Shown piece after piece: positions 51,690 through 59,876 of a DNA stretch of 64,000 nucleotides. Source of the stretch: Streptomyces sp. DSM 110735 (GTDB taxonomy: Bacteria > Actinomycetota > Actinomycetes > Streptomycetales > Streptomycetaceae). The notes under the pieces were generated by a model. That model searched no databases. It was not told where the DNA came from and worked only from the letters and a program-made list of their open reading frames with translations. The stretch's first letter is position 1. The number at the start of each line of letters is the position of its first letter. Location: contig NZ_JACYHF010000007.1 of the NCBI RefSeq assembly GCF_016482685.1, positions 62,001-126,000 on the forward strand, read 5' to 3'. A program made the translations under genes and the position numbers.

Positions 51690-54600
51690 TCACACTCGGC
51701 TCCCCCGACCGGCCCCTTTCTCCCCGCCGTCGGACGTCCGCGCGTCCCCGCCGGGGCTGTCGCCGCCGCCCGTGACCGCCTCGGCGTCGCCGGATGGCGT
51801 CTCCCCCGTGCCCGACTCCCCGCCGAGCAGCCGCTCCAGTTGCGCGCGACCGGGCAGATCCGCCGGACGGACGACGTCGCCGGTGCGCACGTACAGGAAC
51901 GCGGCGGTGACCGACTCGGGCCGGACGCCCTGCTGCTCGGCCCAGGCGAGCCGGTAGACGGCGAGCTGGAGCGGGTCGGCGCTCTGGCTGCGGCCGGTCT
52001 TCCAGTCGAGGATCTCGTACGTCGCCTCCTCGCCCTCGCCGTCCTTGTAGACGGCGTCGATGCGCCCGCGCACGACCCGGCCCCCCAGCGTGAGCTGTAC
52101 GGGGACCTCGGCGCGGTAGGGCGTGCGGTGGGCGTAATCGGTGCGCTCGAAGGCCGCCTTCAGCTCCTCCAGGTCCGCCTCGTCCGCGATCTCGGCGTCG
52201 GCGCCGGGCAGCTCGTCCGGTTCCAGCAGGGGCAGGGTCAGCTCCTCGAAACGCGCCTCGACCCAGGCGTGGAACCGGGTGCCCCGGCGTGCGGCCGGGC
52301 GCGGGGGGCGCGGCATGGGGCGCGCGAGTTCCTGCGCGAGCCCGTCGGGGTCCTCCGCGAGCTGGAGCACCTGGGTGGCGGTGAGCGTGGCCGGCAGGGG
52401 GACGTCCGTGACGGCGCGCCTGCCGCGCAGCAGTTCGGCGGCGAGCGCGTCGAGGTCGCGGTCCCAGGAGGCGAGGGTGCGGGCCTCCTCGGGGGTCAGC
52501 GGGTCCTCGAAGTCCAGGGGTTCCGCGGGGGCGGGGGTCGGCTCGGGCGCCGGGGGTTCCCCGGGGATCTCCACCAGGGGTCCGGTGTCCTCGGGGGCGG
52601 GGGTCTGGTGCGGGATCAGGGGACGCTCGGTGCTCAGCCGCTCCCAGTCCTCGGGGTCCTCGGGGTCCGGCCCGTAGGGGCCCTCCTCGTACGGCGGCTC
52701 GTCGTAGGGCTCGTCGTACGGCTCCTCGTCCCGCGGTGCCGTCGGCCACTCGGGGTCCTCGTACACCGGCGGCGGTCCGTCCGGCGCGTCCAGGTGGGCG
52801 CGGACGACGCGGGCTGCCTCCTGGCGGCGTTCGAAGGCGGCGCGGTCCAGCGGGAGCGGCCAGACCTGGTCGTCGTCCGCCGTGTGCAGGGCGGGGTTCT
52901 CCTCGCCCTCGGCGGGCTCCGCCGCCCACGCCTCGATCTCGCCGTACCCGGCGGCGCAGTGGTCGTGCAGCGCCTGGAGGAAGTCGGAGGGTCCGCGCGG
53001 CTTCTGCTGGCTGGGTCCCCACCAGTGGCCGGAGCCGAGCAGGAGGGAGCGGGGGCGGGTGAAGGTGACGTAGCCCAGGCGCAGCTCCTCGGTGTGCTGG
53101 TGCGCCTTCATGGACTCGTGGAAACTCTTGATGCCCTTGGCGTCCCAGGTCTCCACGTCGGGCAGCGTGTCGGTGTCGCCGCGCAGGGCGTGCGGGAGCA
53201 CCTTGGCCTGCGCGGTCCACTTGTCGCGTCCCTGCGTACTGGGAAAGGTGCCGGTGACGAGCCCGGGGACGGCGACCACGTCCCACTCCAGGCCCTTGGA
53301 CTTGTGCGCGGTGAGCACCTTGACGGTGTTCTCGCCGCCGGGCAGCGCGTTGTCGAGCCCCTTCTCGTACTGCGCGGCGGTGCGCAGGAAGGCGAGGAAG
53401 GCGAGCAGGGTGGCTTCGCCGTCTCCGGCGGCGAAGGACGCGGCCACGTCGAGGAAGTTGGCCAGGGTCTCGCGGCGGCGGGCGGCGAGCGCGTGCGGGG
53501 AGGCCGACAGCTCCACCTCGAGACCGGTGACGGCGAGGACCCGGTGCAGCACGTCCATGAGCGGGTCGGACAGGGAGCGGCGCAGGTCGCGCAGTTCGGC
53601 GGCGAGCCGGGCGAAGCGCACGCGCGCGTCCGGGGAGAACGGCAGCCCGTCGTCGTCCTCGGCGCCCGCGTCCAGGAAGGTGTCCAGGGCGTCCGCGAGC
53701 GAGGTGACCTCGGCGGGGTCCACGCCCTCCACCGCCTGGGCGAGTCTGCGGTCGGGGTCGTCGCCGCCCGCGTCCGCGTGGGCGACGAGCAGCCGGGCGC
53801 GGCGGCCGAGGAGGGCGAGGTCGCGGGGGCCGATGCGCCAGCGGGGTCCGGTCAGCAGGCGGACCAGGGCGGCGTTGGCGCCGGGGTCCTGGAGGACCTC
53901 GCAGACGGCGACCAGGTCCGCGATCTCGGGCAGGTGCAGCAGCCCGGACAGCCCGACGACCTCGACCGGCACGTCCCGGGCGACCAGCGCGCCCTGGATC
54001 TCCGCGAAGTCGCCCGCCGTACGGCACAGGACGGCGATCTCGCCGGGCGGGGTGCCGGTGCGCACCAGATGGGCGAGGGAGTCCGCGAGCCAGGCGATCT
54101 CCTCGGCGTGGGTGGGCAGCAGGGCGCAGCGGACCATGCCGTCGCGTTCGGCGCCCGGTGCCGGGCGCAGGGCTTCCACGCCCTCGTGCATGGCGCGCAG
54201 GGGCGCGGCGAGTCCGTTGGCGAGGTCGAGCAGGCGGCCGCCGCTTCGGCGGTTCTCGCTGAGCGCCCGGCGCCCGGCGGGCGTGCCGTCGGCGTGGGCG
54301 AAGTGCTCGGGGAAGTCGTCCAGGTTGGCGACGGAGGCGCCGCGCCAGCCGTAGATGGCCTGGCAGGGGTCGCCCACGGCGGTGACGGGGTGCCCGGTGC
54401 CCGCGCCGAAGAGTCCGGCGAGCAGCACGCGCTGGGCGACGGAGGTGTCCTGGTACTCGTCCAGGAGGACCACCCGGAACTCCTCGCGCAGCACCCGGCC
54501 CACCTCGGGGATACCGGCGAGGCGGGCCGACAGCGCGATCTGGTCGCCGAAGTCGAGCAGGTCGCGTGCGCGTTTGGCGGCGCGGTAGCGCTCGACGAGC

Positions 54601-55268
54601 CCGGCCAGTTCCCGGCGTGCGGCGAGCGTCTCCGGAACCTTGCGCAGGTCGGCGTTGCTGAGCTTGACGCCCTGGAGCGTCTCCAGGAGCCCGGCGTCCC
54701 AGGCGCGCAGCTCCTTGGGGTCCACGAGGTGTTCGGACAGCTCGGAGTCGAGCGCGAGCAGGTCGCCGACCAGGTCCGCGAAGGAGCGGGTGAGGGCGGG
54801 ATACGGGCCCGGTGCCTCGCGCAGTACGCGTGCGGCGAGCTGGTAGCGGGTGGCGTCCGCGAGCAGGCGGGAGCTGGGCTCCAGACCGAGGCGCAGACCA
54901 TGGTCGGTGAGCAGCCGTCCGGCGAAGGCGTGGTAGGTCGAGATGACCGGCTCGCCGGGCGGGTTGTCCGGGTCGATGGCGTCGGGGTCGGTGATCCCTG
55001 CCTTGACGAGCGCCTTGCGGACGCGCTCCGCGAGTTCGCCCGCCGCCTTGTTGGTGAAGGTCAGCCCGAGCACCTGCTCGGGGGCGACCTGTCCGGTGCC
55101 GACCAGCCAGACCACGCGCGCGGCCATCACCGTCGTCTTGCCCGAACCGGCTCCGGCCACGATCACCTGCGGGGCGGGCGGCGCGGTGATGCACGCCGTC
55201 TGCTCCGGGGTGAAGGGGATGCCGAGCAGCTCTTTGAGCTGTTCGGGGTCGGTGATGCGCGCGGACAT
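51690..55268 (-). CDS. adnB: Helicase-nuclease AdnB, double-strand break resection
   Basis: A 1192-aa subunit of the actinobacterial AdnAB helicase-nuclease. An N-terminal UvrD-like motor spans about 1-740 (AGAGSGKTTVM; LLDEYQDTSVAQ; GDPCQAIYGWRGAS; LTAHKSKGLEWDVV; RLGYVTFTRPRSLL). A C-terminal RecB-type nuclease is at about 1000-1140 (RGRIDAVY, ILDWKTGR). It lacks the Fe-S cysteines of AdnA. A Pro/Asp/Glu-rich insert at about 855-930 with YDEPYDEP repeats separates motor and nuclease. It is second in the adnAB unit, with a 100-bp gap after adnA; mycobacterial Rv3201c is the counterpart. Confidence 0.92.
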   Translation of the reverse strand: MSARITDPEQLKELLGIPFTPEQTACITAPPAPQVIVAGAGSGKTTVMAARVVWLVGTGQVAPEQVLGLTFTNKAAGELAERVRKALVKAGITDPDAIDPDNPPGEPVISTYHAFAGRLLTDHGLRLGLEPSSRLLADATRYQLAARVLREAPGPYPALTRSFADLVGDLLALDSELSEHLVDPKELRAWDAGLLETLQGVKLSNADLRKVPETLAARRELAGLVERYRAAKRARDLLDFGDQIALSARLAGIPEVGRVLREEFRVVLLDEYQDTSVAQRVLLAGLFGAGTGHPVTAVGDPCQAIYGWRGASVANLDDFPEHFAHADGTPAGRRALSENRRSGGRLLDLANGLAAPLRAMHEGVEALRPAPGAERDGMVRCALLPTHAEEIAWLADSLAHLVRTGTPPGEIAVLCRTAGDFAEIQGALVARDVPVEVVGLSGLLHLPEIADLVAVCEVLQDPGANAALVRLLTGPRWRIGPRDLALLGRRARLLVAHADAGGDDPDRRLAQAVEGVDPAEVTSLADALDTFLDAGAEDDDGLPFSPDARVRFARLAAELRDLRRSLSDPLMDVLHRVLAVTGLEVELSASPHALAARRRETLANFLDVAASFAAGDGEATLLAFLAFLRTAAQYEKGLDNALPGGENTVKVLTAHKSKGLEWDVVAVPGLVTGTFPSTQGRDKWTAQAKVLPHALRGDTDTLPDVETWDAKGIKSFHESMKAHQHTEELRLGYVTFTRPRSLLLGSGHWWGPSQQKPRGPSDFLQALHDHCAAGYGEIEAWAAEPAEGEENPALHTADDDQVWPLPLDRAAFERRQEAARVVRAHLDAPDGPPPVYEDPEWPTAPRDEEPYDEPYDEPPYEEGPYGPDPEDPEDWERLSTERPLIPHQTPAPEDTGPLVEIPGEPPAPEPTPAPAEPLDFEDPLTPEEARTLASWDRDLDALAAELLRGRRAVTDVPLPATLTATQVLQLAEDPDGLAQELARPMPRPPRPAARRGTRFHAWVEARFEELTLPLLEPDELPGADAEIADEADLEELKAAFERTDYAHRTPYRAEVPVQLTLGGRVVRGRIDAVYKDGEGEEATYEILDWKTGRSQSADPLQLAVYRLAWAEQQGVRPESVTAAFLYVRTGDVVRPADLPGRAQLERLLGGESGTGETPSGDAEAVTGGGDSPGGDARTSDGGEKGAGRGSRV

Positions 55269-55368
55269 TCGTCAGAGGCTAGCGGCGGGCACCGACAACT
55301 GGGCGCGCGGGACGGCGTCCGCGCAGGTCAGGAGGTGCGCCCAGTGCCGTACGTCACTCCGCGCGTCC

Positions 55369-58300
55369 TCACTCGATCACGTGCCGCCCCTCCGGGCGGG
55401 CGCTGCACGAGGCACGGAAGTCGCAGTGGGTGCACTGGCGTCCGGTGGTGGGGGTGAACCGTTCGTCCAGGACCTTTCCGGCGGCGGTGGCCAGCAGGTC
55501 CCCGACCCACTCCCCCTCCAGCGGCTCCTGGGTCTGCACCTTGGGCCGGCTCTCGCCGCCGTCCTTCTTGACCGCGCCCTGGCGGAGCTGGACGAGTTCG
55601 GCGCCGCCGGGCTCAGGGCGGGTGCCGCCGAAGGCGTCGTCCACGGCGCCCTCCGCCACGGCCAACTGGTACACGGCGAGCTGCGGGTGGCGGGCGACCT
55701 CGGCGGAGGTGGGGGCGTTCTTGCCGGTCTTGAAGTCGACGACATAGGCGCGCCCCGCGCCGTCCGCCTCCACGCGGTCCATCTGACCCCGGATGCGGAC
55801 CTTGTACGCGCCCGCCTCCAGGGTGACGTCGAAGTCCTGCTCGCTGGCGACCGGGGTGCGCGTGGCGCGGTCCAGGACGTGCCAGTTCAGGAAGCGTTCG
55901 AGAGCCGCGCGCGCGTTGTCCTTCTCCTGCGCGGACTTCCATGGCGCGTCGAAGGCGAGCGCGTTCCACACCGAGTCCAGGCGCTCCATGAGGACGTCGA
56001 GATCGGCGGGCGTACGCCCCGAGGCGACCTCGTCGGCCAGGACGTGCACGACGTTGCCGAAGCCCTGGGCGACGGTCGCGGGCGCCGCCGCCTTGACCTC
56101 GCGGCCGAGGAACCACTGGAGCGCGCAGGTGTTGGCGAGCTGGTCGAGGGCGCTGCCGGAGAGCACGACGGGCTGCTCGCGGTCGCGCAGCCGCACCTTG
56201 CTCTCGGTCGGCTCGTACATGCCCCACCAGCGGTCGGGATGCGCGGCGGGCACCAGGGGACGCCCCTCGTCGTCGCTGAGCGCCGCAAGGCGGGCCAGAC
56301 GGCGCGCGGCCGCCTCCCTGAGCGCGGGCGAGGCGTCCGGGTCGACGGTGGTGGCGCGCAGCTCGGCCACGAGCGCGGACACCGACAGCGGGCGGCGCGG
56401 GCGCCCGGTGACGTCCCGGGGCTCGACGCCGAGTTCGGTCAGGAAGCGGGAGGGCTGGTCGCCGTCGTCGGAGGCGCCCTTCACCGCGGTGACGACGAGA
56501 CGGTCACGCGCGCGCGTGGCGGCGACGTAGAACAGCCTGCGCTCCTCCGCGAGCAGCGCGCCCGGGGTCAGCGGCTCGGCCAGTCCGTCCCGGCCGATGC
56601 GGTCGGCCTCCAGGAGGGAGCCGCGGCGGCGCAGGTCGGGCCACACGCCCTCCTGGAGCCCGGCGACGACGACCAGGCGCCACTCCAGACCCTTGGAGCG
56701 GTGCGCGGTCATCAGACGTACGGCGTCGGGGCGTACGGCGCGGCGGGTGAGGGTGTCGGCGGCGATGTCCTCGGCCGCCAGCTCCTCCAGGAGGTTGAGG
56801 GCGCCGCGTCCGCCGACGCGCTCCTCCGCGCGCGCGGCGGTCGCGAACAGCGCGCACACGGCGTCCAGGTCGCGGTCGGCGTTACGGCCCGCCGCGCCGC
56901 CGCGCCGGGCGGCGCGCTCCAGCCTGCTGGGCCACGGTGTGCCGTTCCACAGGTCCCACAGCGCCTCCTCGGCCGTACCGCCCTCGGCCAGGCGCGTGCG
57001 CGCCTTGCGCAGCAGCGCGCCGAGCCGCTGCGCCCCGCGCGCGTACGCGGGGTCGTGCACGGCCAGCCGCTCCGGCTCCGCGAGCGCGCGCGCCAGCAGC
57101 TCGTCGGAGGGCGGCGGCACCGGGTTGCCCCCCGCCCGCTCCTCCTCCCGCAGCGCCCGCCCGAGCCGCCGCAGATCGGCGGCGTCCATCCCGGCGAGGG
57201 GGGAGGTGAGGAGGGTGAGCGCGGTCTCGGCGTCCAGCCAGGTCCCGCCGGGGGTTCGCGGGGTCTGGTCGGCCGGGGTCGGGGCGGGGTGGTTCTCGCC
57301 CCTGCCCACCCCGGCGCCGGACGCGGTGCCGACCGGTTCCCCGGCGTCCGTGCGCGCCGATGCGCCGGGTTCCGGGCGCGCGTCGGCGGCCGATGCCGCC
57401 GGGTCGGCCGACTCCGCCGGGTCGGCTGCGTCCGCCGGGGCAGCCACATCGACCATGTCGGACACGGGCCGCTCGGCCGCGCCCGGAAGCGGCTCCCCGT
57501 CGACGACGGCCGCCACGGCTCCGCCCGCCGCTCCCCCGCCGGACGGCGACCCCGTCGCCTCCGCCGTCGCCACCACCTTCAGTGCCGTCAGCAGCGGAGC
57601 GACCGACGGTTCGTGGCGGAGCGGGACGTCGTCGCCGTCCGTGTCCAGGGGGACGCCCGCCGCCGTGAGGGCGCGGCGCAGGACCGGGATGCTGGCGCCC
57701 GCGCGGACCAGGACGGCCATGTCGCTCCAGGCGACGCCGTCCTCCAGGTGGGCGCGGCGCAGGATGTCCGCGATGTTGTCCAGCTCGGTGCCGGGCGTCG
57801 GGTAGGTGTACGCCTCGACGCGACCGCCCTCGCGCACCGCCGTCGGCTCGCGGTGGGCGCGCACCTTGTCGGCGGGCAGGCGGCGCAGCGGCATCCGCTG
57901 GGTGATCAGGCGGGTCGCGGCGAGCAGGTCCGCGCCGCTGCGGCGGGAGGTGCCGAGCACCTGGACCGGCGCCGGGGCGCCGCCCGCGCGCGGGAAGACC
58001 TCGGGGAAGTCGAGGATGCCGTTCACGTCGGCGCCCCGGAAGGTGTAGATCGACTGGTCGGGGTCGCCGAAGGCGACCAGCGTGCGCCCGCCCCCGGCCA
58101 GCGCGCGCAGCAGCCGTACCTGCGCGGGATCGGTGTCCTGGTACTCGTCGACGTACACCGCGTCGTACCGCGCGGCGAGACCGGACGCGTACTCGGGGCG
58201 GTGGGCGAGGAGCACCGCGCGGTGGACGAGTTCCGCGTAGTCGATGACGCCCTGGAGGTCGATGACGTCCAGGTACTCGGCGAGGAAGGCGGCGGCGGCG

Positions 58301-58947
58301 CGCCAGTCGGGACGGCCGATGCCGCGCGCGAAGGCGTCCAGCGCCTCGGGACCGAGCCCCAGCTCGCGGGTGCGCGCGAGGACGGCGCGCACCTCGTCGG
58401 CGAAGCCGCGCGTGGTCAGGCAGGCGCGCAGCTCGTCGGGCCAGCGCACGTGCGCGAGACCCAGCCGTTCCAGCTCGGGCTGGCCCGCGAGCAGTCCGCG
58501 CACGGTGACGTCCTGCTCGGGTCCGGAGAGCAGCCGCAGCGGCTGGGCGAAGCGGTCGGCGTCCTGGTGGGCGCGGACGAGGGCGTAGCAGTACGAGTGG
58601 AAGGTGGTGGCGCGGGGCGCGCGGGCGGCGCCCATGCGCCGGGCCATCCGGTCGCGCAGCTCGACGGCGGCCTTGCGGCTGAAGGTCAGCACCAGGATGC
58701 GGTCGGGGTCGCCGCCCCGGGCCACGCGCGCGGCGACGGACTCGACCAGGGTGGTGGTCTTGCCGGTGCCGGGTCCGGCGAGCACGAGCAGCGGTCCCGC
58801 CTCGTGCTCAACCACGGCGCGCTGTCCGGCGTCCAGGCGAGGGGGGTCGAACCGCGCGGGCGGGGTACGCACCAGTCGGTAGGCGCCACGGATCGCCTGC
58901 CGCCCCTGGGGGTGCGGCAGGCGCCCGGTGGAGGAAGAGGAGCTCAA
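55369..58947 (-). CDS. adnA: Helicase-nuclease AdnA, double-strand break resection
   Basis: A 1192-aa partner of AdnB. UvrD-like motor: LAGPGTGKTTTLVE, YVDEYQDTDPAQVRLL, FGDPDQSIYTFRG, MTAHRSKGLEWRLVV, LFYVAATRARDRL. A C-terminal RecB-family nuclease has VVDFKTGK and four cysteines (TCALQW, then CTHCDFRASC), the iron-sulfur arrangement of AddB/AdnA nucleases. An Ala/Asp/Pro-rich insert lies in the middle (~450-560). The frame opens to 59046; I choose TTG 58947 (LSSSSSTGRL) as likely, with GTG or ATG alternatives upstream. It matches Rv3202c in context. Confidence 0.92.
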   Translation of the reverse strand: MSSSSSTGRLPHPQGRQAIRGAYRLVRTPPARFDPPRLDAGQRAVVEHEAGPLLVLAGPGTGKTTTLVESVAARVARGGDPDRILVLTFSRKAAVELRDRMARRMGAARAPRATTFHSYCYALVRAHQDADRFAQPLRLLSGPEQDVTVRGLLAGQPELERLGLAHVRWPDELRACLTTRGFADEVRAVLARTRELGLGPEALDAFARGIGRPDWRAAAAFLAEYLDVIDLQGVIDYAELVHRAVLLAHRPEYASGLAARYDAVYVDEYQDTDPAQVRLLRALAGGGRTLVAFGDPDQSIYTFRGADVNGILDFPEVFPRAGGAPAPVQVLGTSRRSGADLLAATRLITQRMPLRRLPADKVRAHREPTAVREGGRVEAYTYPTPGTELDNIADILRRAHLEDGVAWSDMAVLVRAGASIPVLRRALTAAGVPLDTDGDDVPLRHEPSVAPLLTALKVVATAEATGSPSGGGAAGGAVAAVVDGEPLPGAAERPVSDMVDVAAPADAADPAESADPAASAADARPEPGASARTDAGEPVGTASGAGVGRGENHPAPTPADQTPRTPGGTWLDAETALTLLTSPLAGMDAADLRRLGRALREEERAGGNPVPPPSDELLARALAEPERLAVHDPAYARGAQRLGALLRKARTRLAEGGTAEEALWDLWNGTPWPSRLERAARRGGAAGRNADRDLDAVCALFATAARAEERVGGRGALNLLEELAAEDIAADTLTRRAVRPDAVRLMTAHRSKGLEWRLVVVAGLQEGVWPDLRRRGSLLEADRIGRDGLAEPLTPGALLAEERRLFYVAATRARDRLVVTAVKGASDDGDQPSRFLTELGVEPRDVTGRPRRPLSVSALVAELRATTVDPDASPALREAAARRLARLAALSDDEGRPLVPAAHPDRWWGMYEPTESKVRLRDREQPVVLSGSALDQLANTCALQWFLGREVKAAAPATVAQGFGNVVHVLADEVASGRTPADLDVLMERLDSVWNALAFDAPWKSAQEKDNARAALERFLNWHVLDRATRTPVASEQDFDVTLEAGAYKVRIRGQMDRVEADGAGRAYVVDFKTGKNAPTSAEVARHPQLAVYQLAVAEGAVDDAFGGTRPEPGGAELVQLRQGAVKKDGGESRPKVQTQEPLEGEWVGDLLATAAGKVLDERFTPTTGRQCTHCDFRASCSARPEGRHVIE

Positions 58948-59274
58948 GTGGTTCGCCGGTCCTGGTGGTCCTGGTGGTCGTACGGGTGGGCGGAGGCACG
59001 CGGCACGCGCGGCGCGCAAAGCCCCCGCCCCACGAACGTACGCCATCCCTCGGACGTGCCCGGTGTCTCCCGGACGCGCCGGGTACGTCCCGTAAGGGAC
59101 CGGGTGCGTGCCGTAGGGGGCGGAGTGCGTGCCGTAGGGGGTGGGGTGCGTGCCGTAGGGGGTGGGGTGCGTGCCGTAGGGGGTGGGGTGCGTCCCCTAC
59201 GGGTTCCGGTGCGCCGTTCGTGTGTCCCCCGCGGGCCGCGCGTGCCCGTCGGCGGCGTGCGATGCCGGAAGCTG
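58948..59274. repeat. Gene-free gap with 21-bp tandem repeats upstream of adnA
   Basis: Four 21-bp units beginning GTGCGTGCCGTAGGGGG run from 59104 to 59187 (starts 59104, 59125, 59146, 59167; units 2-4 identical, unit 1 differing at two positions). A diverged fifth copy follows to 59208, and a related GTAAGGGACCGGGTGCGTG precedes the array. The rest holds the adnA promoter region. Since 21 is a multiple of 3, repeats appear as 7-residue periods in several frames, which should not be taken as protein. Confidence 0.8.
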
Positions 59275-59721
59275 TCAGGTGTGACCTTCCGTGCCCGTTT
59301 CGCCGTCCCACCGCGCCCGCCGCATGTCGAGCCGGGGCATCCGGCCGCGCCCGCTGCCGCCCGGCTCCTTCAGCGGGGTGCCCTCGGCCCGGTAGTGGTC
59401 GAGGGCGCGCCGCTCGTGGCCCGGCAGCAGCGCGCCGTCGGCCCGCACCACACGCCACCAGGGCACCGCGCCGCCGTAGAGAGCCATCACACGCCCCACC
59501 TGGCGCGGTCCGCCCTCGGGGCGCCCGGCACCGGCCGTGCGCTCCCGGCGCTCGTCCTCCAGCCACTCGGCGACGTCGCCGTACGTCATGACCCGGCCGG
59601 ACGGGATCAGCTCGGCCACCTCAAGGACGCGCTCGGCGTACTCGGGAAGGGCGTCGCCGGACCCTTGGCGGGCGCCGTCGGACCCTTCGTGGGCGTCGGC
59701 GGCGGGGCTCTGCTCGCTCAT
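59275..59721 (-). CDS. Alkyltransferase-like protein (ATL), non-enzymatic MGMT homologue
   Basis: A 148-aa protein of the O6-alkylguanine-DNA alkyltransferase fold (VMTYGDVAEWL; RVMALYGGAVPWWRVVRADG). The acceptor cysteine of the PCHRV motif is replaced by Trp88 (P87-W-W-R-V). This is the defining change of ATL proteins, which bind O6-alkylguanine and hand it to nucleotide-excision repair. The N-terminal ~22 residues are disordered. It is encoded upstream of adnA, separated by the 21-bp repeat array, and belongs to the DNA-repair island. Confidence 0.9.
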   Translation of the reverse strand: MSEQSPAADAHEGSDGARQGSGDALPEYAERVLEVAELIPSGRVMTYGDVAEWLEDERRERTAGAGRPEGGPRQVGRVMALYGGAVPWWRVVRADGALLPGHERRALDHYRAEGTPLKEPGGSGRGRMPRLDMRRARWDGETGTEGHT

Positions 59722-59876
59722 CCGCCCCATCCTGCCGCACGGCGCCGACAACGGGTACGGAGGACCACCGACCCCACCACCGACCCCCTGATTCGCACCC
59801 TGATGCCCCCTTGTGCCGGTCGGACGTGCCACCATCGTCCGGGCGGTGACCGGTGATACGAGACCAAGAAGAGACC

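Noticed and set aside
58965..59591. Frames with 7-residue repeats (ACRRGWG or HPLRHAP) over the 21-bp array
   Set aside because: A 21-bp repeat creates 7-residue periods in any open frame. The real gene on this stretch is the ATL gene on the minus strand.
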